Positions 21,919 to 33,769 of a DNA stretch of 64,000 nt are shown piece after piece. Origin of the DNA: Isoetes taiwanensis (Eukaryota; Streptophyta; Lycopodiopsida; Isoetales; Isoetaceae); NCBI GenBank assembly GCA_021234155.1, contig JAJEKV010000304.1, forward strand, positions 124,001-188,000, read 5' to 3'. Position 1 is the stretch's first letter. Every line of letters begins with the position of its first letter. The translations under genes and the position numbers were made by a program. The notes under the pieces are model-generated. The model had not been told where the DNA came from. It worked only from the letters and a program-made list of their open reading frames with translations, and did not search any database.

Positions 21919-24612
21919 TCAAGACATAGAAAGCCGTCTTTGTCGAGCAGCTGAAAGTTTTCCAGTTGAAGAGTTTGTCGTAGAAACGGGACTTTCAGAA
22001 CTTTTTGATGTATCTGAACTTTTTGATGTCTCAGAGTGCTCTTTGTTCTGAAATAGTTTGCTAAATATTCTTCGAGAATTTGAAATCAGACCCTTTGATT
22101 TCATTTTATGCTTCATTACCTCTTTCTGCATTTGTGTTCGTTCCCTTTCTGCTTCTTCAATTCGCTGTTTCATTGTTGCTAAGTCTCCTTTCAATGCTCT
22201 AAAGTCATGGTGAACACCTTCTCAGCCATCTTCATTTGTGCCAGATTATTTTGTAGTTTCGTCATGAGCAGGCAAAAGTTCTTTCACACTGCTTGGCAAA
22301 TCATTAAGCAAGAGCCCTCCAGACACTGCTGATCGTACCTGCTCAAAAAATAGGACCTGGACAACCACACGGAGTGGAAGTCGCTCATTTTGAGCAGCAT
22401 GCATACATGCATCCATTGACAGCCTCTTACAGTCCATGAGCCTACAAAGTTTTTTTCTCTCAGTTTTTGACAAACCAGGGTGTTCCTGCACATGCCAAAG
22501 GAGATATTCAGACAAGAAGACAATTTTTTTAATAAGGGATGCACTTGCTTAGGTGAAAATGCACATTAGCAGATGCAAAAAAAAGAAACATTATGGGATT
22601 CTCACCTTCAGATAGATGTCAATTGCTCTATAGATTCCGTCGTGCACCGGCCTTGCAAAATCTGGTATAGACTCTGCAAGTGAAATGAACTTTGACAATG
22701 GCAAGTTTGTATCTCGTGCAATCTCTGCCAGGTAACCATCAACAAGCTTCGCGACCCTCAACTTTGAGCTGTGTGTTGCTGTTGCTGATCTCCTGCTTTC
22801 AGAAAAGTCTAGGTTCTCTGCAGATCTTGTCTTGCGATGATCAGAAACCACATTTTCCCTGTTTGGTGTAAGAGGCGGGCTCTGGTCTTGTGACAGGAAA
22901 TGTTCCACAATTTGTTGGACAAGATCAACATCATACAAAGATTCACTTGTATAAGAGATTGATGGAATAAGAAGATCATTGAGGGAAGCCTCTTCCAATT
23001 GCAGGCCTATTCTCTTTGCTAACTCCGTCTTCAAAGATGAGGCAGCATCAAGGATGGCAGCTGCCTTCAGCAACTTTAAAAGAAATACACAGGAAGTGGA
23101 TCCCTTTTCAGAAGGCAACAGACTTACAACAGTCTCGACGAGTAGTCTATGCTTATCCGCTGCTTCTCCATAATCACTGTTAGCAGCTCCATTACCATTA
23201 TTCTTTCCTTCTGCTGAAATTTGATCTTTTGAGATCCCTGGCAACCAGCGATATGTATAAAACCGAATTGCCTCACCAATCAACTCATGGGACATTCTAC
23301 CTTTTGCTTTAATAGCCATCATCACTCTCCAATACATTTCTACATCCAATTCACATATATCTTCAACCCACCAATCTTTAGGAACAGCCTGGTGCCTTCT
23401 GCTTTGGTGGCCATTATTCCAAGGAGGGCTCCCATTTTTCTCTAAAGTAATCTGCTCTATTGCGTTAGCGCGTGTATATGTATAAGACCACTCCACTTTG
23501 GATGGATCAACTGATGTCTTTGAAGCAATTGAGTCCACGCATCGACTTATGATTTTCAAATCCTCAGCCCAAGGCAAGAGAGACCTGGTGCTTTGTAAGG
23601 TTATAATGGAATCCTTCCAGCTGCGGAAAATGCTTGAATTCAAAAACACTTCAAGCTTAAATATGAGGTTCCCTTTCTCAATTGTTTCAGTCATTTCCAG
23701 ATTCTCTGCCCCGCAGCGCACTGCTACCACGTTATACGCATTAAGCGTGATTGTAATTCCATAGCAGAACTTTGCACAGAGTGTAAATGATTCAACTCCC
23801 CCTGGGAAATCATCTAGTTGAATCTCATCTCTGTTCTGCTCCCGAGCTTCGACGATCATCTTATGAAAGCGGCCACTTTTAGATAGGAGGGGAAACTGCA
23901 AACACCATAAGGAGTCAGTTCTCTAGAAAACATTTTTATAGAAACCATTTCCATAGAGAGACTGTCCAAAGCATATGTATAAAGAGACCAATTCCAAAGA
24001 GAACAAGTAAGAAATCATGGTTTATGAGTATAAAATGGCGTTGAAACTATATAATTAGAGAATAGATTACCTTATGTAGAAGAAATCTTGCACCATTCAC
24101 GTCAACAACAATGTCACTCGAGAGGTCTGTAAAAACCGACCTGTAAAAAACAGACTTCGTGAGGAAAAGTAGCACATGATAGAAAAAATGTGAACTAGAC
24201 TTCGTCAAGAGACAGGCATTCCTAGGCATTGTTTAAAGCCGACCAATCTGGACCTTTTGGCTTCTTAGTTTTTGCAGAAGAAGTTTCAAGCATGCAAACG
24301 CAGCACTAGAATAACTACTTTCGTAGATCTGGAAAGCCCAATTCGCAAATATACCATAATGCGGCAAAAGGAAACGGATTTTAAGACCCAATTCTTACAC
24401 ATAGCCAAGGAGCGCTGCGAATAAAGCTTTGATTAGCAGCGGACTAGGAATAGAATTGACAGAACCCACAAAGCAAAGTGGCATCTCTGCTTTTCATAAA
24501 TTGAGATCGGCTATGAAGGAAGAATCTACAAAACCCAGAAAATTGGAACTTACATTACATTTCCATCCGAGTGGAAAACATCGGGCTTGGATCCTAGTTT
24601 CATGAACTTCAT
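21919..24612 (-). pseudogene. NPH3/RPT2-family BTB protein gene, four exons, two nonsense codons near the C-terminus
   Basis: Exons (minus) are 24612-24554, 24140-24071, 23895-22606 and 22485-21919. All junctions are GT-AG and in frame (59+70+1290+567 nt, 661 codons plus stop). The protein starts MKFMKLGSKPDVF, the usual family start. BTB segments are SSDIVVDVNGARFLLHK (~27-43) and CAKFCYGITITLNAYNVV. The NPH3 domain starts near residue 218 (WWVEDICELD) and runs to about LFFEQVR (~520). A charged helix and a Ser-rich tail end in RRLSMS. Family members act at the plasma membrane as phototropin- or auxin-signalling adaptors and as CUL3 substrate receptors. Codon 553 is TAA (22248-22246) and codon 561 is TGA (22224-22222). 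The frame beyond stays open and conserved for 100 codons, and the TGA replaces a position that is usually Trp in relatives. The product is either a 552-residue truncated protein or a young pseudogene. Confidence 0.93.
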
Positions 24613-27600
24613 GGCCGGTCCGGTAGTTTGTCTACTGTAAAACTTGCTTTTCTATTCTTCTTCCTTTGCTGCTTCGGACTTGGACTATGGAAGCCGGAAG
24701 CTTCTACTTCTTCTTAATATTACATCACTCCCGTCCTTTCGAATCACTAACTCAACGTTATCTGTTACAATGCAACACTAACCAAAGCTCTGACAAATGC
24801 AATTCGGGTTGGACCACGCATCCTCGCCGCTGCAGCACCAAAAAAAAGGAAAAAAAAATAACTCACAACACTAAGATACCCGCAACTTCGCAGAGGGCCA
24901 AAGGCCTTTTCCTTGAAGAGAAAACACGCAATATTTTACTCACAGCTACTCATTCTTCGCCATTCACTTTCCTTTCTCTTCTTAGCTCCAGCTATGGCAC
25001 TTGTGCATGCTTGTTACTCCGGTAAAACTGTGAACTAGATGCTTGTCAGATAGCTTTGTACCACAGCATTGCATTATTTCTTCAATCGCACCACTTTGCA
25101 GCTCATAAATAGATTTGTGATCTCTAAATTAGACAGCTTTTGGTCCAGAAAATGCAATGGGTAACAAGCTTTAAAACCCAATACATTCTTCCCCTTTCCA
25201 ACGAGAATTTAGCCATGGCAAGTAAGTAAGGAAGAACTTTGGCATGGCGCAGACCCTTTTTTAAGGACCCACTGGTCCCTGTCCACCACAGACTTCGAAC
25301 TTTTTTTTTCACGGATTGAAGCCCAAATGTTCTTTCCGACTACGGATTTCAAACCCCTTTGCCAGATTTCAGGCTGATTCTAAGAACCCAGATTCAATCT
25401 TAGCATGTTCTAGGCCCTTTTCGGCAGAGTATTGCCAATTTGGCCCAGTCATTTCAACTTCAGACTGACTCAGGCATGTAGTTATCACAGAGAAAGACAG
25501 ATGCCTTCTACAAAGAAAGGGAAATAAGAGAATCAATCCAACCCACTACTTGGCCTGCCGGAAATGCGGCTTTGAAAAGGAAAAGGGGACCGCCAAAGTA
25601 CAGAGTCATAGCCAGCTTAACATGCTCGAGGAACTGACGGCGTCGAAGTTACTATTTCTGCTAGACACTGGGCAGCCATAGCCAAGCTCCAACTCCTCCG
25701 GCGCTGATTTTTGACCATAGCCAAAAAAACCATTTGCAGACCTGCCACGCACTAGGGATTTGGATCCTTTAGCCTTTCTGCCTGAATGGTTGAGCTTCTG
25801 CTACTTTCTGGGGACCCACTTCTCTGCCGGCATAGCCAACTCCGGCGGCCCTTGTCCTGTTCCAAGCTCAGCTATGGCTTGGGACACTTTTGTATGCGTA
25901 AGCTTTCTTTTTGTTCCTGGCCCAAATCTTTTTTTTTGTAGTTGTATTTTTTTAATGGTTCCCTTTCTAGGCTTCATTTAAAAAACATACCCAATGGTTC
26001 CTTCTCCTTTTCCAAGTGCACACTTTGATGCACTCCTTTGTTTTTATGATGCACCCATCTGTGGCTTGCCCATGCTCTAGCCAAGTCGGGTCGAGTCGAG
26101 CACTGTCCCTACTCGGCTCGTGTGCCCCTGTTGTCTGCATCTGACACTTGTTCATCCAGCCCAGCATCTGATCTCGATCTTCCCAGTCTTGATTCCATCC
26201 ATAAGCCTATCTCAAAATCTATACCACACTTACTCCTGGACCCAGCCAGCAGCCAACTGATGGATCCCCTTACCCTGATTCCATTCACATATCTATGTTT
26301 GATTCCTCCAATATGGGCATTCTTATAACCCAAGTTGTATGCTTCTAAGACAAACCTCATTGAAATGCCCTTGTACCTTGATTCCATTCACATATCCATG
26401 TCATCCTTATAACCCCAAGTTGTATGTTTCTAAAATGCCCTGATATGGTTTTTCTAGATATGCCTGAATTGGAACTTTTTTTCGAACCCTAGGCATGCCT
26501 GAACAAAACCCCCTTCGCCAAACTTATCGTGTGAGAAAAGGGCCTTTGCTTATGTCCCCCTCCACTCTCCACACTTCCAGCCGAGGTCGATTACAAAAGG
26601 ACAAATGTCTCTGGGAATTGTCACTGATTGTGAAGGTTTACTGAACCATTTATGCCACAATCAATCCCTATGTCAAATGCTCATATGACATGTCAATCTA
26701 CACAAGTTTTGTCAAAGTTCCAAGTCAATTAGATCTCTTCATGGTTGGAACTGCCAAATTACCACACCCTATATGACACGATGAAACCTGGATGAATTTT
26801 CTATCCTTCTACCTCTGGAACTATTCATACTTTTGTAAATGGTCCAATGTGCAAGGCTTACATGGTCCATGATGTTGACATGAGTAAATGGTTGAGCTTG
26901 CCTATACATAGGGTTTGTCAGGTAGCTACAAAATTCCTTACATAACAACCTTAGCATACCTGGCTGGATCCACTAGGAAAGAAAGTGTATATATAATATT
27001 ATTCTAGCTTGTCTTTAAACCTTTTTAATGCAAGACATTCCACATGCAATGGTCATACCCTAATATCTACAAAATGTCAGCATATAATCTATTTACAATT
27101 GGAAGTCGCCCTTCTTACTCTTTCCTATTTAAATGAATGTTGGTTGCACATGTTGTAGTTGATATTAATATCTGTAATGTTGTCTCTAACCTAAAGGATC
27201 TAGGGACAACACTTGAGATTACGCATGGTACAGTTGGATTGTTTCCTTATTGATTATCATCATTTGACTTGAGCTAACTTGGGCATTATTCTATGGTGAA
27301 CTTTAAGGTTTCTAATTGTTAGATTAAGGTGGCAAGTAAGATATCCCATAAGAAAATGTTATCCTACCCACCCATAAGACAAAGCATTTTGAGAAGCCAA
27401 TATAGAAAGATGCACTCTAGTTTCTAGAGAGCTTACACTCTTCGCAACTCCCCAATGCCTACACACATAGACACATAATCTTGAACTGCTATATATCTAT
27501 AACTCCCACAATCATTCCCATATTAGCAAATGTCTATCTACCAAGGAAGGCATCCCTAAAAGATTCCTCCTAACTTCTCTAGTTTGTTGTTTAGGAATAT

Positions 27601-28136
27601 TCTGCTAAATTATAGCTTGTTAGTTGTTAAGATTTCAATGCTTATCGTAGAGGATATTCTTGGTATGTAGATTAGCACTTAGAACAATGTTTTTAAGTAG
27701 AGATTTTGGTCATTTAAAAAATAGAATATTTTTTCCCCTTGGGAATTCAAATCAGAGGTAACCCCCCCTTTTTATTAACATATATGGACGGATGCAGCCT
27801 CTAAATTTGGGTCTGGATTTGTTTGTATCAACTAGCAAAGCACATGAATTAAGAAGGTGCATAGTCATATGCTTCTTGTTTGGAGCATGCAGCAGATATT
27901 TGAATGCATTAAATTTTATCATCCATGAGACCAAACGGTCTATGGGACTCAACACAAAAAAATTAGGATTTCCTATATTTAAGAATGTATCCAATGATAC
28001 TGGGATTCTGAGGTATCGAAAAAGTTGTTGAGTGCTTATTTGTACACTTTCTTGGCATTATCTCTCACGAAATTCAAACCTGTGATTCCAAATTCCAAAT
28101 CATTTTTTATCAATTCCATCATCCGGATCACTAATG
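24613..28136. other. No gene seen upstream of the NPH3 gene
   Basis: Holds the promoter side of the NPH3-family gene, but no TATA box or element could be fixed. A partial tandem duplication lies at 26270-26445 (GATTCCATTCACATATC... AAGTTGTATG twice). The rest is unstructured. Confidence 0.4.
26270..26445. repeat. Imperfect tandem duplication
   Basis: Two runs share TGATTCCATTCACATATC, CTTATAACCC and AAGTTGTATG in the same order, about 105 nt apart. The second is shorter. Confidence 0.65.
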
Positions 28137-28750
28137 ATGTCCTTGTCATCTATACGATGCCCCAACCATATACAAGCTAGAGATCCCCTCCTATCGATCT
28201 CCATAGTCGGCAAGAGGTCGTGCACTATACGCCATCTTCTTGCTAGTGCTCAAGGAATAACGTGAAAAAATGAATGTATTTTTGCCCCATCTTCCTCGGG
28301 GTCATCTTAGCTGCAGAGCATGTAGACATGAGCACACAAAAATACATATATAAAAACAATAGGTATCTACCTCGAAGTGTGGGGCACTATAATCCAACAG
28401 ATTGATAAAGCACATAGCATCATCCTCACATGGTAAGATGCTACTCAGGCTTAGACTCATGAGGCCATAACAGATGGACGGTCTAGTCCTTCAGATAACA
28501 ACAAATGGAAGTTATGGCAATGACATTGACTGGCATAGAACAACGTTAAGGGTAGTGCCTCCATCTGCCCCTCCTGTACACACTTTGCAGATAGATCGTC
28601 GAATCTTGGGTTTTGACTATAACTTGCTGGAGACGTAACTAAAAGGGATACTCTAGGGTAGCATCTCCCTCGGTCCGATGAGACAGGAAAGCTGCTCTCT
28701 CCAGAGATCATGCTAGTGCAGGCAGCTAGAAAGACATGGTTGCCCATGCT
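28137..28750. repeat. Dispersed repeat copy R3, truncated
   Basis: Third and most diverged copy of the 8820/15028 repeat. It carries the start, the TCTTCCTCGGGG landmark, the CTACTCAGGCTTAGACTCAT region and GGGTAGCATCTCCCTC. It stops at about 28750, where Copia/SINE sequence begins, so only the first half remains. Confidence 0.55.
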
Positions 28751-28767
28751 TGTACTTTCTATTCTCT

Positions 28768-28868
28768 TTTTTTTTTTTTGTATGAAGGCATGGTTGGTGG
28801 GACTTGCACCTGCCCACGTCTCCCACTCGATGGTAGCCAATGGGTTTTGAACCCTGGTGGGGATCACC
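28768..28868 (-). mobile_element. SINE-like fragment with poly(A) tail
   Basis: On the minus strand, GGTTCAAAACCCATTGGCTA resembles a Pol III B box (GGTTCRANNCC). About 85 nt further on, it is followed by an A-tract (plus-strand T run at 28769-28781). Length and layout fit a tRNA-derived SINE 3' part, but no A box could be fixed. Confidence 0.3.
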
Positions 28869-28872
28869 CCAA

Positions 28873-29455
28873 TGAAAGTATAACAACTAGATTGATTATG
28901 TATCAACAAGACACAAGCACACACTCTAGTAGACAATGCTAGAGATAATCAAATAAGCAATGCAAATAACGTATGACTTCAAATAAGATCAACCATTGAA
29001 TAATCACTATTCATATGGTATCAATGAAAACACTGTTCTTGAAATATTAATCTCGATAGCCCAAGCCTGCTATCGAAACTAGCAGCTTCACAATACAAAA
29101 ACCTGTGATTCCATTCTGCTACTTCATACTTATAGGGCCAGATCCGGCCGTTAAGGCCCTGACCCGGCTGCATAGGAGCTCCCATATCATGGTTTTCTGT
29201 TCTTAGAAACATATCTAATATTCAAATAATATTTGCCTCCATAGTATTCGACCGAATGAAGGTTTTCAAATATGCAAATATTTCCGCTGTAATAAATATA
29301 CTCCATGTGATGTTCTTTAACATTTACTCAACCACTATTTTTCTGCAGCTTCCCGATTCTATCAATGTCCAAACATCTGATAGTAATATGTTTAGTTATG
29401 AATTCACATGAACAATTTCATCATTCTGAACATATTGCTTCTGATACTCCCAACA
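28873..29455 (-). repeat. Copia 3' LTR (minus strand), about 583 bp
   Basis: Reading the minus strand, the sequence starts TGTTGGGAGTATCAGAAGC, a common Copia LTR start, just after the RNase H C-terminus and ~30 nt of linker. It runs to TATACTTTCA at 28873, giving TG...CA ends. No second LTR is present for comparison, so the 3' limit is a guess. Confidence 0.45.
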
Positions 29456-30191
29456 ATGCTTGAATTTCTGAAACTTAACTTCTCATAAATTTGCCACCTG
29501 TTGACGTGTTGAGATGTACTCAACAGTAACTATACCTTTGGCTACCATTTCTCTTATGAAGTGAACATGTAGCTCTATATGTTTTGTCCTTTGATGTAGT
29601 CTGGATTTCTTGTGATGGCTATACAGCTCATGTTGTCTGAATATAGGACTGTTGGAGCAGTTTGATATATTCTTAGTTCATCCAACATACGTCTCACCCA
29701 TGCTATTTCTTTGGCAGCTAGTGTGGTTGAGTTGTGTTCTGCTTCTACTGTTGACATGGCCATACTAGATTGCTTCTTACTTTTCCATGCAATTGCTGCT
29801 TCACCCAACATTAGACAGAATTCTGAAGTAGACTTCCTTGTATCAATATCACCCCCTCAATCTGCATCAGTATACCCTTTTAAGATCATATCATTACTGT
29901 TGAAGGTAAGTCTATGTTTCTGAGTGTGTTTCAAATATCTTAACACCCTTTTGGCTAGTGTCCAATGATGATACCCTGGATTGTTACAAAATCTGCTTAA
30001 TAGGCTAACAGTGAATGCTATATCTAGTCTTGAGCATTTAGACACAAACAATAGATAGCCTATTAATTCCCTGTAGAGTACTTTGTCCATGGTTTTCATT
30101 TCTGCCTGTGTTTTGGGATTCATATCACTGGACAATTTGATGCCTTGTACAGTAGGAGTTCGTGTTATATTGCACTCCAACATATTGAATC
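29456..30191 (-). pseudogene. Copia pol fragment: RT end and RNase H
   Basis: The minus-strand frames 30191-29857, 29811-29575 and on to ~29480 carry MKTMDKVLYRELIGYLL, YLKHTQKHRL and GYTDAD. WKSKKQSSMAMSTVEAEH (RNase H) and IELHVHFIREMVAKG follow, the Copia C-terminal order. The upstream part is replaced by a LINE inserted at 30192 within a KRFNMLE motif. There are frameshifts, and only the last third of pol is left. Confidence 0.85.
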
Positions 30192-31400
30192 TTTTTTTTT
30201 TTGAAGGACGAAAGCCAAAAAGTTTATTAATCAGATAAAAAGTACAAAATTTACATATCTTATCTAACTGTGTAAGCACAAAAAGATGCCACGGGAGCAC
30301 GAGCCTGGAGCACAATGTACTTACTCCAGAATAGGAGACTAATGATATGAATCAATTTGAAGATATTGAATCCAGATGCGTTCCATCATGTCTGATTCAA
30401 GGGAGGAACACTCGTAGAGTGTCAATATCTTTTTCTGAGCCACCGTAATAACAGCGCATGCAGATGAATTAATGCCCTGAAAGATGTAGTGTCTGTGGCG
30501 CTCCCATATCGACCATAGGAGCCAACCGGAACCAAGATATGATACCCTTTGTTTAGCTGGGGGCCATGCGTTGGGATAGTGATGCCAAGAGAATGCATCG
30601 ACAGTCCAATGTACTGTTAAATAAACCTTGTGCCAGGACCACGCGGGTTGAACCTCAGAACAATCAAAGGGACAATGCTCAAGAGTCTCAACGTCTGAAA
30701 GACAGAGTGGGCATACTGCAGATATGTGAGGATCATAGCGATGTCGGAAGGCATTAACCCGCAGGCACCTGTGGATAACCTGCCACCATAGTACAGAGAG
30801 TTTAGGGTGGAGCAACCTATCCCAAAGCCATCGCCATGTACGACACAAAGTGGGATGTGGAACTGTAGGTGCCACCCATCTGGCAACTGAAGGGGCTGTA
30901 GTGCTAAAAGAAGGCGATATACTGATCTGACAAAGTGCTTGCCTTTGTAAATATTTTCATGACAGTCCCATGGCATCCATTCAGCAATACCAACTTGCAC
31001 CATAAGAGGCAAATTTCTTGCGACCTTCTCCCATAGAGATGCATCTCAACGAGAGAGCAGGAACTTTGTCTAAAATTCAGGCCAAGACAGTAGGCGACCC
31101 GCTTCATACCATGCTTGAATAGAGACAACACCTGCAAGAACTCATCGTCTCTGTGTAAGGAGATGAACTGATGCTGCCAATGGAGGCGCTGAGGGGTCTG
31201 GAGGCAGTGGTGCCCACCACCATGGAGTCTCCAAATGGTGGCTCCGCTTTTGTTTTTGTTGTAGGAACTATACTGTGCCGACTACAACCCAACATATCTG
31301 AGCTACAGAGGTGCAACGAAGAGCACCTCAAGATATTTAGCAGACGGGACCTTGGCGACGTTCCCAAAATTCCGTTTCTTTTTTGAAGAGATTGATTGAT
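30192..31400 (-). mobile_element. 5'-truncated L1-type LINE inserted into the Copia fragment
   Basis: A T run at 30192-30202 is the poly(A) tail of a minus-strand insertion. Upstream of it, the minus frame 30875-30339 encodes a zf-RVT domain: WDRLLHPKLSVLWWQVIH, then CPLC, DVETLEHCPFDC and a W-x-IWERHRHYIF tail. This is the usual C-terminal zinc-binding region of plant L1 ORF2. Earlier frames (31137-30617) are shifted and decayed. The RT domain is missing, which is typical 5' truncation. The right edge at ~31400 is approximate. It interrupts Copia sequence, so it is younger than the Copia. Confidence 0.75.
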
Positions 31401-32605
31401 TGCAGTTAGCATAGCAACGTCAGAGCTTGAAATCGGTGGCCTACCTGCTTCGGTTGATTATTTGAGAACAATAACTAGTTTCATGAAGCCAAGCAAAAAA
31501 AAAACCCAGGTATGTCCTCCAGAGGCGAGGTTTAAGTTGCTAGAACGTTACTAGAAGCGCTTTGAAACAAATTGACGAACCCATCAGTAAGAAACGGTCT
31601 GGAATCATATAAGCCCCAGTTAGTTTGACAAGCCTAGTGTATGATTATCGGTTTCCAAATTTCCCCTACTTTTTAATATTTTTTTTAAAACAGAGCTATG
31701 GCTTTCTTCTAGCTATAGCCCGATTATTTGTAGACGAAAACAGATGGTCTTCCCTCTTATTTCCTTCCCTTTCCAGGAAGAATTTTTGTGGGGAATGCTC
31801 TCCGGTGATCGCATTGGGCCACAAATTTGATACAATAAATATAGCCAAATGTTAGATATAGCTTCTTCTGGCATGATTCTACAGTGAAGAGCATAAGACG
31901 GGATGTAGGTGTTGATTTTCCTTTTGCATATATTTTATTTCTAATCCTTCCCACTTATGTTTGCCTTCAGTGGATTTCACGCTATGAAGGGAAGCCGAAA
32001 CAAGGAAGACCACATGCCTGTAGAATCACACAGCATAAAAGTTTTACTGTTTCATGCCTTTGTTCTGAGCTTCAGATAAGATAGTCATACACGTCCTCCT
32101 CATGGCATTCCAGGTAAGCCCTAAGCATTGGATTGGAACTGGGATTTGATTCCCCAGGCTCATGTCATGGTGGAATCTTGTTCATATATTTGAATTGTGC
32201 AGTATTGGACTGTATTATTATATTATTGTACTATATATATGCCAAAATACTAACCCATGGTTGGTGGTCTTCAAGTGTCTGCTTTAAAATCGGGTCAACA
32301 GGGGCCAGTTTGACCGCAGAAAGACCTCAGATAGGCGATCAGGATCTGTGGAGGTGGAATATCTTATGAATTGTGCCACAATCCAAGGGCCAAAAAAAAC
32401 ATACATGATTTAGCTATAATACGTATAAAAAAAATGCATGTCGGTGGTAGAGAGTATAAAAGGATGAAATAGAAGACAATCAGATCAGATGGATTTATCA
32501 GATCGAGTGGGTAGTTCAGAATCGAATCTCTTGCAATCGAATGTGTAAGATAGTTCTGTCTGTGTTGATTCGTGCAAAATCAGCAGTGACGGCGTGAGCT
32601 TTTGA
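31401..32605. other. No gene seen
   Basis: Flanking DNA between the L1 remnant and the Copia 5' LTR. No coding frame or repeat boundary was recognised. Confidence 0.4.
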
Positions 32606-32790
32606 TGTTCGAGGCATTCTAGGCCTCACATCTATATGTATCTAGATATATTCTATTATTAGTATATCTATCTTCTTATTATTAGACTTGCCTTTTAGGC
32701 AAGATATATGTATTACATGAAAAGCATTAATGGAAGCATCTTGTGTGTGCAACCTCTCTTGTTGTTTACTTGTTATTTACTTATTTAATA
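32606..32790 (+). repeat. Copia 5' LTR, 185 bp
   Basis: Starts TGTTCGAGGCATTCTAGGCC and ends TTACTTATTTAATA directly before the primer-binding site. The inverted copy at 35332-35495 matches over its full length. It differs by several substitutions and by an extra segment around TTTTAGGCAAGATATA here. The LTR contains ATATATTCTATTATTAG near its centre. Confidence 0.9.
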
Positions 32791-32802
32791 TGGTATCAGA
32801 GC
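32791..32802 (+). promoter_or_regulatory. Primer-binding site for initiator tRNA-Met
   Basis: TGGTATCAGAGC, the standard plant Copia PBS, directly abuts the LTR. An in-frame ATG overlaps its first bases (32790). Confidence 0.93.
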
Positions 32803-32841
32803 AGGCAACGGTTTCCATACGTGGAGCGACTGGAACAAGGA

Positions 32842-33748
32842 TGCTCTATGTGTTTGATGGGACAGGTTATCCTGCATGGAAAACAAAGTTGAAAATTGTA
32901 CTTCGAAACGATAAAGTTATTGATGTAGTATTAGGAGTGATGGTGCGTCCTCTGCAACCAGAAAGTGTGCCTGGAGTTCTTTTGACACAAGGGCCTCAGT
33001 ATGATGCATGGCGTAAAGAAGTAGAAGATTGGGATGATAAAGATCAGGTTGCTCGAGGCATGGTACTTTATGCACTTAAAGATTCCATTCTTGTTGATGC
33101 CGAAGTATATGAGCATGCCAATGAAGTATGGGAGTATTTGAACAAAATTTATTTGAAGCGGACAAAACAAGAAGTGTTGCATCTCCGTCATAAATTGAAC
33201 AGTTTAAAGTACATGGTTACGATTCAATTGATGATCATATTGATAAATTCAAAGAATTGGTAGAACAATTGTCAGCGGCTGGGGCACCGGTGGAGAAAGA
33301 GCAATTACCTTTCATGTTGTTAGGCACGATGCCTCATGATTTTGACACTATAATCACCGTTCTTTTTAATAAAGAAGATTTGGCTTTTGAAAGTGCATGT
33401 TTATCATTGAAAGATCATATTCAAAAAGTAAAGCATGAGGTTGTTTCCCTGGGGGAAAAAGCTTTAGTTGTTCATACCACTCCTGATGAGCAAACTCTTA
33501 CAGGTTCTCGACGTGCTAGGGAGCCTAGTGATGGCGAAAAGGCTTTTTATGTTGCATATAAAAAGTTTAAAAAAGAAGCATATATCCCTAGACGGAATTT
33601 TTCTACTCGACATGATTCTGGTGGTGGATTTTCTGGTGGCACAAATCGTGCTTTTCCCCGGGTTACTGGCAATAAGGATCGTGCGTGTTCTTTTTGTGGA
33701 AAATACAATCATGAGGACTCTAATTGTCATCTTCGATCAATTTTTTAA
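32842..33748 (+). pseudogene. Copia gag, one frameshift
   Basis: The N-terminal frame has MLYVFDGTGYPAWKTKL, the conserved gag N-terminus, and YLNKIYLKRTKQEVLHLRHKL (UBN2-type region). Near 33200-33250 the frame shifts. It then continues through LVEQLSAAGAP, PFMLLGTMP and a CCHC knuckle, CSFCGKYNHEDSNC (~33690-33730), giving CX2CX4HX4C. The protein would form the particle that packages the element RNA. The start could instead be the ATG at 32790. Confidence 0.88.
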
Positions 33749-33769
33749 AACACCATGCTCATAATAACA

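Noticed and set aside
22222-22248. NPH3 stop codons repaired by U-to-C RNA editing (TAA to CAA, TGA to CGA)
   Set aside because: Such editing is known in organelle transcripts of some seed-free plants, not in nuclear mRNA; nonsense mutation is the simpler reading.
22200-22270. A small intron that removes the two NPH3 stops
   Set aside because: No GT donor lies in the coding stretch just before the TAA, and the frame is already continuous across the region.
28768-28868. A functional tRNA gene
   Set aside because: Only a B-box-like string and an A tract are seen; no cloverleaf can be drawn.
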